DNA of 64,000 nt from RPQJ01 sp963793675 (GTDB lineage: Bacteria; Pseudomonadota; Gammaproteobacteria; Steroidobacterales; Steroidobacteraceae), in the NCBI GenBank assembly GCA_963793675.1, contig CAWCBA010000010.1:682001-746000 (forward strand). Direction: 5' to 3'. Position numbers and translations under genes: made by a program. Under the pieces are notes generated by a model. The model saw nothing but the letters and a program-made list of their open reading frames with translations, did no database searches and was not told the origin of the DNA. Below, one piece after another: positions 38,008-46,470 of the stretch (positions within the stretch are counted from its first letter, which is position 1; each line of letters opens with the position of its first letter).

Positions 38008-38775
38008 GTGAACGCAGTACTGGCCGACGGCGATGGCGTGCAGTTCGACACGCGGCGGTTCCACCTGCGGATGGCGGTGGTCTTCGTCCTGATAGCTTTC
38101 GGCGGCTTCACGCCGTCCTACTGGGCGCCCGTTTTCAGCGGTACGTTTCACATGCCGCCGATTGCGCACATTCACGGCATCCTGCTGTTCAGCTGGGCGC
38201 TGTTCTATCTCGCGCAAACGGCGTGGGTGGCGGCGGGGCGGACACCGGCCCACCGCGCCTGGGGGATGGCGGGCATCGCGCTGTTCAGCGTGATGCTCTG
38301 CTCGATCATCGTCCTGAAGATCACGATGATCCGGCTTGACGATGCCCGCGGCCTCGGCGATGCGGCCCGGCGCTTTTCCGCCATCGGGTTCTGCGCGCTG
38401 CCCTTGCTGATCGTCCTGTTCGCGCTTGCGATCGCCAACGTTCGCCGCCCTGAGATTCACAAGCGGCTGATGTACGTGGTGATGGCCGGCTTGACGGTGC
38501 CCGCCATGGCGCGGGTGTTCATCGCTCTGCTCGCGCCAGCCGGAGCGGCGAGCGCGGGGCCACCACCCGCGTTCGTGTCGATCCCGCCGACGGTCGTCGC
38601 GGTGCTGCTGGTCGTCGTGGCCATGGTGCACGACTGGCGGACGAGAGGGCGACCGCACGCGGTGTACGTCTACGGCGCGGCGGCAATGATGCTCAGTAAC
38701 CTGCTGTCGGTCTACGTCGCGGGAACCGCGGCCTGGATGAGCACGGCCCGATTCCTGGAGAGCCTCGGGGGTTGA
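38008..38775 (+). CDS. Multi-spanning membrane protein, unknown function
   Basis: A 255-residue protein starting with GTG at 38008, with AAGGGGG upstream as ribosome site. Seven hydrophobic segments are visible (VVFVLIAFGGFTPSYWAP, IHGILLFSWALFYLAQTAWV, GIALFSVMLCSIIVLKI, ALPLLIVLFALAIANV, VVMAGLTVPAMARVFIAL, PPTVVAVLLVVVAMVH and the last from AAAMMLSNLLSVYVAG). Conserved His residues face the membrane ends (AHIHG, EIHKR), compatible with a heme or metal-related membrane protein. I cannot name the family with certainty. Stand-alone gene. Confidence 0.7.
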   Translation: MNAVLADGDGVQFDTRRFHLRMAVVFVLIAFGGFTPSYWAPVFSGTFHMPPIAHIHGILLFSWALFYLAQTAWVAAGRTPAHRAWGMAGIALFSVMLCSIIVLKITMIRLDDARGLGDAARRFSAIGFCALPLLIVLFALAIANVRRPEIHKRLMYVVMAGLTVPAMARVFIALLAPAGAASAGPPPAFVSIPPTVVAVLLVVVAMVHDWRTRGRPHAVYVYGAAAMMLSNLLSVYVAGTAAWMSTARFLESLGG

Positions 38776-39221
38776 GGCCTCGAACCGCCTGATGTGAACG
38801 CAAGGATCACGCTTTCCCGCAGCCCACTGCGGCGCCTGGGTTGGCGCAATGGATGCACATCGGGCCGGCAACCCAACAGAAGGCGACAGGCCACGTCGTG
38901 CGCGGCATCGGTCGTATTTTCCGACGGTGGAGATCATCGCTCCGAAGCGATGATTGATGCAGGGTGACGGGGTGAGTAAAGACTCGCCTCCTACGGGTCG
39001 GCAGCGGTGGAAGGCAAAGAGCAGGAGTAGGGCGGACGGCCGCGTTGCGGGCTACTCGGCCCGGGCGCTGCCGGCGGGCGGCGCGGGCTCACCAGAACGC
39101 CGGTTCCACGAATCAGCCGGCCTGGACGGGTGGTTTGAAATTGCTATCCACCTGTCGGTGCAGGGTTGCTTCTATGGATGGCAGCGCAAGTCATGGGTGC
39201 AACTGGTGAGGGGCGCGCGCT
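38776..39221. other. Intergenic with one hairpin
   Basis: No gene supported. ATCATCGCT, loop CCGA, AGCGATGAT (38933-38954) is a perfect 9-bp inverted repeat, possibly a transcription terminator or binding site. Confidence 0.5.
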
Positions 39222-40613
39222 TCAGAGTTCCGCCCGAGGCTCTTCCACCGGCAGTGCTGTCGGGCGACCTGCAAGCTTGAGGCCGAAGAACAACGCGAGG
39301 CCTGCGACCATCCAGAGCGTGCCGGCGATCTTGGCTTCGGTGTGGGCGTTGACGAGAACATAGACGACGATGGCGAGACCCACGGTGGGCACCACCAGGT
39401 GGCGCAGCCATTTGCGGCTTTTTTCTCGTCCGAGGAAGTGCGCCATCACGGCAAAGTGCAACATCATGAAGCCGAGCAGCGCCCCGAAGCTGACCATCGA
39501 GGCAAGCAGTTCGAGCTGGTCCACCAGCCATATGCCCAGGACCAGCGTGATGGCAGCGATCAGGAAGATCGCGCGGTCCGGCACCTTGCGCACCGGATGG
39601 ACGTGGGCGAGAAAGTGCGGCAGCTGACCGTCGCGCGCCATGCCGTACAGCAGCCGCGCCGTGGCCGCCTGCGCAGTCAGCGCGCCGGCGATGCCGGCGA
39701 ACAGCACGGCTGGAATGGTCAGCATGACCTTCAGCCAGTTGCCTCCGATCATCGCAGCGATGTTGTAGAACGCGGCCTCGGTCTCTTCGCCCGGCGCGAA
39801 GCTCGTGCGCCCCAGGACGAACAGCGACGCAAGATAAGTCTGCGCCATGAACAGGACGGCGGCAATGCACAACGAAAGCATCGTGGCTCGCGACACCGCG
39901 TCGGGGCCGTCCTTGCTCTCCTCCGAGAGCGTCGAGATTGCGTCGAAACCCAGGAAGCTCAGCACCGCGAGCGACAGCGCCCCAAAGAGCAGGCTCGGCG
40001 TCAGCTCGACCGGACTGTAGAACGGTGCGAGCGACAAGTGTGCGCCGCCGACATGATTTGAAAGCGCGTACAGGCCGACGCTCATGAAGACGAGCAGCAG
40101 CACAAGTTGCAGGCCGAGCAGAACGAAATTCATGCGCGCGGTGGCCTCGATCCCGAAGTAATTGATCAGCGTGGACAGCGCGAGCAGCAGGACCACCCAG
40201 ACAGGCTTAGGCACGGCAGGCGACGTCGCGTGGAGCGCGATGGCGCAGGAGACGTAGACGAGCGTCGGGAGCAGCAGGTAGTCGAGCAGGATCGCCCAGC
40301 CGGAGAAGAAGCCGGCGGCGGGGCCGATGCTGCGCGCCGAGTAAGTGTAGACCGAACCGGCTATCGGAAAGGCACGGCTGAGCGCCATGTAGGAGAGCGC
40401 CGTGAACACCATGGCGACCAGGCCGACCAGGTAGACGAGCGGCACCATGCCCTTGCTCGCGTTGTAGACGATGCCGAACACGGCAATCGGCGCAATGGGA
40501 ACGATGAAGACAAGGCCGTAGACGAGCAGGTCGGACAGGCTCAACGAACGCTTCAGTTCCTGCTTGTAGCCGAACGATTCAACGCCTGTTGCCGCGCCAG
40601 CGGGGTTCTTCAT
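39222..40613 (-). CDS. APC-superfamily amino acid/polyamine permease
   Basis: Inner-membrane symporter of 463 residues with about 12 hydrophobic helices. The N-terminal SLSLSDLLVYGLVFIVPIAP and ALSYMALSRAFPIAGSVYTY match the APC fold: a discontinuous first helix and the AF-PxAGSxYTY motif. Further blocks include LSFLGFDAISTLSEESKDGP and LLYGMARDGQLP, as in putrescine importer PuuP and related permeases. Substrate not deducible; cationic amino acids or polyamines are likely. The start at 40613 lies 46 bases before the end of the TIR gene on the same strand, but the TIR gene is upstream, so cotranscription is possible. Confidence 0.85.
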   Translation of the reverse strand: MKNPAGAATGVESFGYKQELKRSLSLSDLLVYGLVFIVPIAPIAVFGIVYNASKGMVPLVYLVGLVAMVFTALSYMALSRAFPIAGSVYTYSARSIGPAAGFFSGWAILLDYLLLPTLVYVSCAIALHATSPAVPKPVWVVLLLALSTLINYFGIEATARMNFVLLGLQLVLLLVFMSVGLYALSNHVGGAHLSLAPFYSPVELTPSLLFGALSLAVLSFLGFDAISTLSEESKDGPDAVSRATMLSLCIAAVLFMAQTYLASLFVLGRTSFAPGEETEAAFYNIAAMIGGNWLKVMLTIPAVLFAGIAGALTAQAATARLLYGMARDGQLPHFLAHVHPVRKVPDRAIFLIAAITLVLGIWLVDQLELLASMVSFGALLGFMMLHFAVMAHFLGREKSRKWLRHLVVPTVGLAIVVYVLVNAHTEAKIAGTLWMVAGLALFFGLKLAGRPTALPVEEPRAEL

Positions 40614-40660
40614 CGGTGGAATCCTTCACTGTTGGAGGTCGAACCAGCGTCGGGGAGACG

Positions 40661-43600
40661 CTAGAGTGCCGTGCGGTTCGCAGGCGCGATCTCGAGCCCG
40701 GCCTTGCGCAGGCCGTCGATCACGTGCTCGACGAGTTCCGGATCAAACCATTTGCCGAGGTCATCCCGCGCGATCACAGAATAGTCCGGCCTCAGCTGGA
40801 GAAGGTCCCGCAGGGCTTTGCCGGCGGCATCACGATTCCCGAGTTGCCCGTTGGCGGCCGCAACGAACAGCGGCAAATAGTGGATACCCGGCGTGTTGAT
40901 CTTGAGCGCGATGTCGAGTGCGCCGAGGTAGTCGCGCTGCCGGTACTTATTGACGCAGATGGGAAACCAGAGCTTGCCGGGGTGGCTCGGGTTGAGTTGC
41001 ATCGCGCGCTCGCTCAGGGCGCATCCCCGGTCCCAGTCGCCGGCGTACGCCATGCAAAGGCCAAGATATTCGGCGGCGCTGCCGTCCAGCGGGTTGAGCG
41101 CGAGGGCGCGCTCCGCGGCGTTGCGGAAGGCCTGGAACTCCTTGCGGTGAAACAGCGTGACGGCCAGGGCGAAATGCGCGCGGTGATTGGACGGGGCCGC
41201 GTCGACAGCGTGACGCGCCGCCTCGAGTGCACGACCCAGCGGGTCGGGAAGCGGGTTGAATCCGAGGGAGTGCTCGTCCGTGTAGAGCAAGGCCAGCATC
41301 GCCAGGGCATCGGCATGCCCCGGAGCCTGCTGGACGGCTCGTTCCAGCGTGACCCGATTCGCCGCGTGTTCCTCGACCGTCATGCGCTCGCGATAACCGA
41401 AACTGCGCAGCAGAGCCTCGTAAGGACTGAGTGTGTCGGGATCCTGGCGCCGGACCACTTCGCTCATCGAGTGCGGCAGCACGCCGTACATGTCCGCCAC
41501 GCTGGAGACGATCCGCGCCGCGAGGTCGTCCTGCAGGTCGAACGCCGCCTCCTTGCTCAACGATCGCTCGAAATTCTCCGCCCAGAGATGGGCACCGGAG
41601 ACCGCGTCCACGACCTGGACCGCAAGGCGAAGCCTGGAGCCTGCCTGACGCAGGCTGCCCTCGATGATGTAGCGCGCGCCGAGTTCCTTGCCTGCGGCCC
41701 GCGCGTCCTGCGCCTCGCCGGTGAAGCGCACCGACGAGCTGCGTGCGATCACGCGGAGATAGGAGAAGCGCGACAGACCGGTAATGATCTCTTCCGTGAG
41801 CCCTTCGGCCAGTGCCGCGGCATCGGCGTCGGCGCCGCGGTATTTCAAAGGCAGCACTGCGATCCAGAAGCCGTCGTCCCCACGAGCCGCGACCTCGGCC
41901 GGCGCGGACGACTTCGGGGGCTCGGGCGCCCGCGCGTCGGCATGGTTGTCCGCCGCGGCATCCAGTCCCGCCTTACGCAGCCCGTCGATCACGTGCTCGA
42001 CGAGTTCCGGATCCAGGAACTTCCCGAGCTCCGTGCGCGCCTCCTGGGCGAACTGCGGCTCCAGCGCGAGCAGCTCCCGCAGGCACCTCGTCGCCGCCTC
42101 ATGCTCGCCGAGCTGTCCGTATACGGCAGCGAGCACCGCCTGCGTGTCGCGAAAGCCCGGCAAGTCGATCCTGAGCGCAAGATCGAGCGCCTTGCGATAG
42201 TCACCCTGCCGGTAGGCGTGGAAGACCAGGGGGAACCAGTACCACCCGGGATGATGGGGATTGAGGCGCAGGGCCTGGTGCACGAGGGCGCAGCCGCGCT
42301 CCCACTCCCCGGCGTAGGCGATGAGCCCACCCAGGCCCGCGACGCCGCAACTGTCCATCGAGTTGAGCTCGAGGGCACGCTTGGCGGCGGTCCGGAAGGC
42401 CGGAATCTCCCTGCGATAGAAAAGGATCTCGGCGAGCACCTGGTGCGCACGGTGATTGGAGGGATCGGCCTCGACCGCCTTGCGGGCCGCCTGCAGTCCC
42501 CGGCCCAGCGGGTCGGGCTTGCCTTCCAAGCCCAGGGCGTACTCGTTCTCGATGATGAGAGCCAGCGCGGCCCAGGCGTACGAGTAGCCCGGCGCCAGCG
42601 CGACTGCACGCTCCAGTGCAGTCCGCGATGCCACGAACTCCTCCAGTGTCAGGCGCTCGAAGTAACTGAAGCTGCGCAGCACGGCCTCGTAGGGGCTCAA
42701 TTCCTCGGGGTTCCTGTTGCGCAGCGCCTCACCCAGCGTACGCGGCAGGACGCCATGCGCATCCGCGACGGTCGAGACGATCAGCGGGACGAGCTCGTCC
42801 TGCAGTTCGAGAATGCCTTCCGGGCTGAACGGGCGATCGTAGGTCTCGGCCCACAGATGGGCGCCCGACTGGGTGTCGACGAGCTGCACCGCGATGCGGA
42901 CCTTGCTTGCCGCCTGGCGAAGGGTCCCTTCGATCACGTAGTGCGCGCCCAGCTCGCTGCCGATGGCGCGCACGTCGGCCGCCTCGCTCGTGTAGCGAAG
43001 CGTGGAGCTGCGCGCGATCACCCGCAGGTACGGGAAGCGCAGCATGCCCATCACAACGCCCTCGGACAGCGCATCGGCGAGGGCGGCGATGTCGCCGCTG
43101 GCTCCGCCGTGCCTGAAGGGCAGGACCGCGACCCAGAAGCCCTCTTCCCCGCGAGCCGCTCCCCCGGCCGGTGCGGACGGCTGCGCCGCAACGGGCATCG
43201 CAACGGGAGGCGCGGTTTGGCTGCCGAGCAGTCGCGCCACTCGCTCGGCGAATTCCGCCGGAACCACGCCCTGCGGCAGCCGTGTCCATTGCCGCTCGCG
43301 GAAGCGATCCGGCACGCGGGCCGCGGGCTCCGGCGTGTCGTCGATCAGCACCGGCAGCAGGAACGGCCGGTCGTCGGCCATGTCCAGCATGCGCTGCACC
43401 GCGAGGTTCCATTCGCGACGGAAGTAGCCTTCGCTGCGTGCATTGGTGTTGGCGGAGATCAGCGCCATGAACAGCGTGCAGTCGCGAACCTGCCTGCGGA
43501 TCGCGGCATCCCACGCGTCACCGCCGCGAAGTTCGCTCTGGTCGAACCACACCTCGATGCCGGCACTGCGCAACGCGTCGCAGATGCGCCGTGCGGCGTC

Positions 43601-43666
43601 GACGTCCTGCGATGCATAGCTGAGAAAAACGGCTTGCTGGGGATTACTCACGCAGGATCGATTCAA
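40661..43666 (-). CDS. TIR-domain protein with duplicated TolB-like/TPR modules
   Basis: A 1001-residue signalling protein. Residues about 10-150 form a TIR domain (AVFLSYASQDVDAARRICDAL, GIEVWFDQSELRGGDAW, YFRREWNLAVQRM). Two tandem units of about 430 residues follow: each begins with a TolB-like segment (FWVAVLPFRHGG near residue 176, FWIAVLPLKYRG near 605; both RYLRVIARSS- and AHYVIEG-like) and then TPR-type repeats ending in DPELVEHVIDGLRKAG. The duplicate units are clearly homologous. TIR proteins may consume NAD or signal; the module pair suggests a regulated sensor. Confidence 0.85.
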   Translation of the reverse strand: MNRSCVSNPQQAVFLSYASQDVDAARRICDALRSAGIEVWFDQSELRGGDAWDAAIRRQVRDCTLFMALISANTNARSEGYFRREWNLAVQRMLDMADDRPFLLPVLIDDTPEPAARVPDRFRERQWTRLPQGVVPAEFAERVARLLGSQTAPPVAMPVAAQPSAPAGGAARGEEGFWVAVLPFRHGGASGDIAALADALSEGVVMGMLRFPYLRVIARSSTLRYTSEAADVRAIGSELGAHYVIEGTLRQAASKVRIAVQLVDTQSGAHLWAETYDRPFSPEGILELQDELVPLIVSTVADAHGVLPRTLGEALRNRNPEELSPYEAVLRSFSYFERLTLEEFVASRTALERAVALAPGYSYAWAALALIIENEYALGLEGKPDPLGRGLQAARKAVEADPSNHRAHQVLAEILFYRREIPAFRTAAKRALELNSMDSCGVAGLGGLIAYAGEWERGCALVHQALRLNPHHPGWYWFPLVFHAYRQGDYRKALDLALRIDLPGFRDTQAVLAAVYGQLGEHEAATRCLRELLALEPQFAQEARTELGKFLDPELVEHVIDGLRKAGLDAAADNHADARAPEPPKSSAPAEVAARGDDGFWIAVLPLKYRGADADAAALAEGLTEEIITGLSRFSYLRVIARSSSVRFTGEAQDARAAGKELGARYIIEGSLRQAGSRLRLAVQVVDAVSGAHLWAENFERSLSKEAAFDLQDDLAARIVSSVADMYGVLPHSMSEVVRRQDPDTLSPYEALLRSFGYRERMTVEEHAANRVTLERAVQQAPGHADALAMLALLYTDEHSLGFNPLPDPLGRALEAARHAVDAAPSNHRAHFALAVTLFHRKEFQAFRNAAERALALNPLDGSAAEYLGLCMAYAGDWDRGCALSERAMQLNPSHPGKLWFPICVNKYRQRDYLGALDIALKINTPGIHYLPLFVAAANGQLGNRDAAGKALRDLLQLRPDYSVIARDDLGKWFDPELVEHVIDGLRKAGLEIAPANRTAL

Positions 43667-43950
43667 GAATCAGGCTGGTAATGCCAGGAGCCGAACTGTC
43701 TGGCTCATGGGCGAGGCGCCGCGCTGATTCTCCCCGGCTCCCCAGGGACACGCAACCTTCGACCGCCGCGCCCGCACGTCACGTCGCATCCGGCCTTCCG
43801 CGTTCAGCAAGGAACGGTCGGAGCACCCTCCGGTACTCTCGGGCCACGGTCGCTGGAGACCGGCAACAGACATGCCTCTTTTCCAGATTGAGGCGAGAGG
43901 ACCGGGAGTTCGTGTGGCTCTGCGGTGGGCGTACAACCTCGAGCGATTCG

Positions 43951-44277
43951 ATGCCAGACGTCTCTGACACCAGACCGGACCCGCTGACCGACGACGTCGG
44001 CGCACTGCTGCGCAAGCTCAATGCCAGGGCGGGGTGGACGCAGGAGGCGGTCGATCTGCTCGACGAACTGCTGGCGCTGCTCAAGCGCAAGAAGTACTAC
44101 CGGTTCGACGGGCACCCGTCACGCTATCACCTGCAACGCATCGGGGAGTCGTATGTCTACGACGTTCCCATGACTCAGCGGGGGCACCTCGAGCGGTTCC
44201 GCGGCAAGACGGTGCGAGTGGTCTGCGTGAGTTCGGGTCGGTTTGACCGCAGCCTGATGGCGGGGAAGGTTGGGTAA
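43951..44277 (+). CDS. Small hypothetical protein
   Basis: A 108-residue protein starting at 43951 (MPDVSDTRPDPLTDDVGALL). It contains a helical N-terminus (LNARAGWTQEAVDLLDELLALLKRKK) and a beta-rich C-terminus (HLQRIGESYVYDVPMTQRGHLERFRGKTVRVVCVSSGRF). I do not recognise a domain. The adjacent, truncated formylglutamate amidohydrolase frame begins right after its stop. No signal peptide. Confidence 0.55.
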   Translation: MPDVSDTRPDPLTDDVGALLRKLNARAGWTQEAVDLLDELLALLKRKKYYRFDGHPSRYHLQRIGESYVYDVPMTQRGHLERFRGKTVRVVCVSSGRFDRSLMAGKVG

Positions 44278-44470
44278 TTGATTACGTCTTCGCTTGTCCT
44301 GCACATTCCGCACAGCAGCACGGCGGTACCCGCCGATGTGCGTCGACGGATCTGGATGGACGAGGCCGGACTTTCGCGGGAACTGCTGCGCATGACGGAT
44401 CACTTCACGGACCAGCTGTTCTCCCCGGCCGGTGACGAGCTGGGCTGGCATGGCGTTGCCGCGGTGCAGG
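44278..44470 (+). pseudogene. N-formylglutamate amidohydrolase fragment
   Basis: About 65 residues of the N-terminus: LVLHIPHSSTAVPADVRRRI with the HxPHSS metal-binding motif and LSRELLRMTDHFTDQLF. After GDELGWHGVAAV the similarity ends and the frame runs into the next gene, leaving most of the catalytic domain missing. Starts with TTG at 44278. Full-length enzymes act late in histidine degradation; this remnant would not be active. Confidence 0.7.
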
Positions 44471-44512
44471 ACGCTGGTAAGCTCAGGCGAGTCACAACGG
44501 ACGGGAGTCGTC

Positions 44513-44989
44513 ATGCGTCGTGCAATCTGCGCACTGCTGATCGGGATTGGTTTTTCGGGTGCAGCTTCTGCGGTCGATTTCACTGCTGAAGAGCAGGCGG
44601 TCTGGCGGATGGAGGAGATCTACTGGCATGACGTGCAGGCCGGCGACGTGGAGCATTACCTGACGCTGTGGCACGACGAGTTCGTCGGCTGGCCGTGCTT
44701 CGCCTCCGAGCCGTCCGACAAGCGCACGATCGGCGGCTGGGTGCAGGACATCCGCGACCAGCACCTGAAGTTCACGTACCAGCTGCAGCCCAAGGCGGTG
44801 CGCGTGTTCGGCGACGTGGCCGTCGTTCAGTACGCCGCCGAGTACGTGACGGAATACGGCGACGGCACCCGCAGCGGCGCCGGAATCTGGCGCAAGTTCA
44901 CGCACACCTGGAAGAAGACCGACGGCCGGTGGCAGATCATCACCGGCATGTGTGCGGCGCAGGAGCCGCTGAAGACGCCGCGTAGCTGA
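44513..44989 (+). CDS. Secreted NTF2-like (SnoaL/DUF4440-type) protein
   Basis: A 158-residue protein with a signal peptide (MRRAICALLIGIGFSGAASA) and an NTF2-like domain: EEQAVWRMEEIYWHDVQAGD, YLTLWHDEFVGWPC and WRKFTHTWKKTDGRWQIITG are the helix and the closing strands of the family. The last block, ending in WQII, is the most conserved. Many members catalyse isomerisation or bind small ligands; here the role is unknown. An ACGGGAG ribosome site precedes ATG 44513. Confidence 0.8.
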   Translation: MRRAICALLIGIGFSGAASAVDFTAEEQAVWRMEEIYWHDVQAGDVEHYLTLWHDEFVGWPCFASEPSDKRTIGGWVQDIRDQHLKFTYQLQPKAVRVFGDVAVVQYAAEYVTEYGDGTRSGAGIWRKFTHTWKKTDGRWQIITGMCAAQEPLKTPRS

Positions 44990-45417
44990 TCGGCATTGCC
45001 GTCGGCGCAGCTGGACCTGCTGGAGGCCCGGCGCGCGCACAGCGCGGATGCGCTCGAGCAGATGCGCAAAGTCGAGAAGGACGCGGCGGCCGCACTCTGG
45101 TCGGTGTCGGCATTGAGGCTGCCACCAACCGGCATTGGGCCCACAGCTGTCACGAATTCCGCCACTACGAGAGGCTGGTGGCCGAGGACGAGCCACCAAT
45201 CGATCAGGAGATGCGGGGCCATCCCCAGGCGTTGCCGATATTTGTCCTGAACCTGTTGCTCGGATGGACCTGCGACTGGCGGGGTGGCTGCGCTGGTGTT
45301 TTCGCTCTGGAATTTTAAGAAGAGGGCGGAACCCTCATAGGGCGGACTGCGCGGTTAGGGTCTCCTGCCAGCACGAGTGCATAATCGACGCCTTCATGGA
45401 AAACTCGGGTATTCGAC
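44990..45417 (+). other. Interval with degraded coding remnant
   Basis: The plus strand shows a stretch (LLEARRAHSADALEQMRKVEKDAAAALWSV) that continues in another frame as HSCHEFRHYERLVAEDEPP and ALPIFVLNLLLGW, so a small protein gene of about 110 codons may be broken here. No family recognised. The final about 50 bases carry the start region of the next gene. Confidence 0.4.
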
Positions 45418-45936
45418 TTGAGCGACGACACGAAGACCTGTCCAGTCTGCGCCGAGACCATCAAGGCGGCGGCCATCAAGTGCCGGTTCTGCAATACGGA
45501 CCTGGTTGCGATTGAGGCCGAGCGGGCGGCGGAAGTCGAGACGATGCTGTTTACGGGGCACCCGGCGGTGATCTACAGCGCGTGGCAGTGGATCGCGGTC
45601 GTGCTCACGCTGGGCCTTGCCTGGATCTATTACTGGATCAAGAGTATCGGCACACGCTACGAGATCACGTCGCAGCGCGTGCGCATCGAGCGCGGAATTC
45701 TCTCGAAGATCAAGGACAGCGTCGAGGTATTCCGCATCGATCATTTCGATCTGCACAAGCCGCTCGGCATGCGCCTGCTCGGAGAGTGTCTGCTGCACCT
45801 GCGGTCGTCCGACAGCAGTTTTGCCACTGTCGTCCTGTATGGGATCCCGAACCTCGAGCAGCTCGCGGATTCGCTGCGCGAGTGCTCGCTGCGTGAACGC
45901 ACCAGGCGGCGAATGACGACGTTCGTCCAGGCCTAG
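45418..45936 (+). CDS. Zinc-ribbon and bacterial PH-domain membrane protein
   Basis: A 172-residue protein starting with TTG at 45418. The N-terminal zinc ribbon (CPVCAETIKAAAIKCRFCNTDL) is followed by a short amphipathic stretch, a hydrophobic pair (QWIAVVLTLGLAWIYYWIK) and a bPH_2/YdbS-like domain (YEITSQRVRIERGILSKIKDSVEVFRI, DSSFATVVLYGIPN). Such proteins are thought to sit at the inner membrane face; function unknown. Clear domain order supports the start. Confidence 0.8.
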   Translation: MSDDTKTCPVCAETIKAAAIKCRFCNTDLVAIEAERAAEVETMLFTGHPAVIYSAWQWIAVVLTLGLAWIYYWIKSIGTRYEITSQRVRIERGILSKIKDSVEVFRIDHFDLHKPLGMRLLGECLLHLRSSDSSFATVVLYGIPNLEQLADSLRECSLRERTRRRMTTFVQA

Positions 45937-46029
45937 CGGCCGGATGGGTTCGACCTACCGCACTCTGGTGGGACGGGGGTCGGAGAAGACGAGCAGTGAG
46001 GTAGACGAACGCAGGCCGTTGTTGCGTTC

Positions 46030-46342
46030 TCGCGCTGCAACGGCAACGCCTCGGGGTGGTTTGGCGTGGTGTAGATTGCCAACGTGAGCAAGAAGCCGCG
46101 CGAACCACTCGATCCGCAGACCATCGATGCGCTGTACGGGCTCGAGCCCGTGTTTGAGCCGGGCGGCCCGGCCGCTGCAGTGAACGCCGCCGAGTTTGTC
46201 AGCGTGCAGTGTCCCTATTGTGGCGAGCGGTTCGAGACCGCGGTGGACCTGTCGGCGGGTTCGTTCAGCTACGTCGAAGACTGCCAGGTCTGCTGCCAGC
46301 CGATCGAACTCACGAGTGAAATGACTGATCGGGGTGCGTTCG
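46030..46342. repeat. 313-bp direct repeat, copy 2
   Basis: Near-identical to 37386-37698, same orientation; ends at the shared TGCGTTCG. Flanks differ, so the duplication is confined to the CPXCG gene and 54 bases upstream. Confidence 0.9.
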
Positions 46343-46410
46343 CCGGGTCACAGCACGTTCAGTACTGTGACGGAATGCATCCGGCTCACCTTGGGCCTCG
46401 CCCTGCGTGA
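46084..46410 (+). CDS. CPXCG-motif cysteine-rich protein, copy 2, altered C-terminus
   Basis: A 108-residue product identical to copy 1 through residue 86 except for one Thr-to-Ala change. It keeps both Cys clusters (CPYCGERFE, CQVCCQPIEL), but past TDRGAF the frame continues into unrelated sequence (AGSQHVQYCDGMHPAH). The tail is therefore a by-product of the duplication junction. Both copies preserve the upstream 54 bases and could be expressed. Zinc binding is presumed. Confidence 0.7.
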   Translation: MSKKPREPLDPQTIDALYGLEPVFEPGGPAAAVNAAEFVSVQCPYCGERFETAVDLSAGSFSYVEDCQVCCQPIELTSEMTDRGAFAGSQHVQYCDGMHPAHLGPRPA

Positions 46411-46470
46411 CCTGCCCCCCGATTTCAGCGCCCGCTCGCGTCGCACTGCGACGCCTTCGAGGGGTTGTGC

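Noticed and set aside
40589..43681. A 1030-codon open frame on the plus strand
   Set aside because: It is antisense to the TIR/TolB/TPR gene, rich in Arg, His and Glu, without recognisable motifs, and arises from codon bias in GC-rich DNA.
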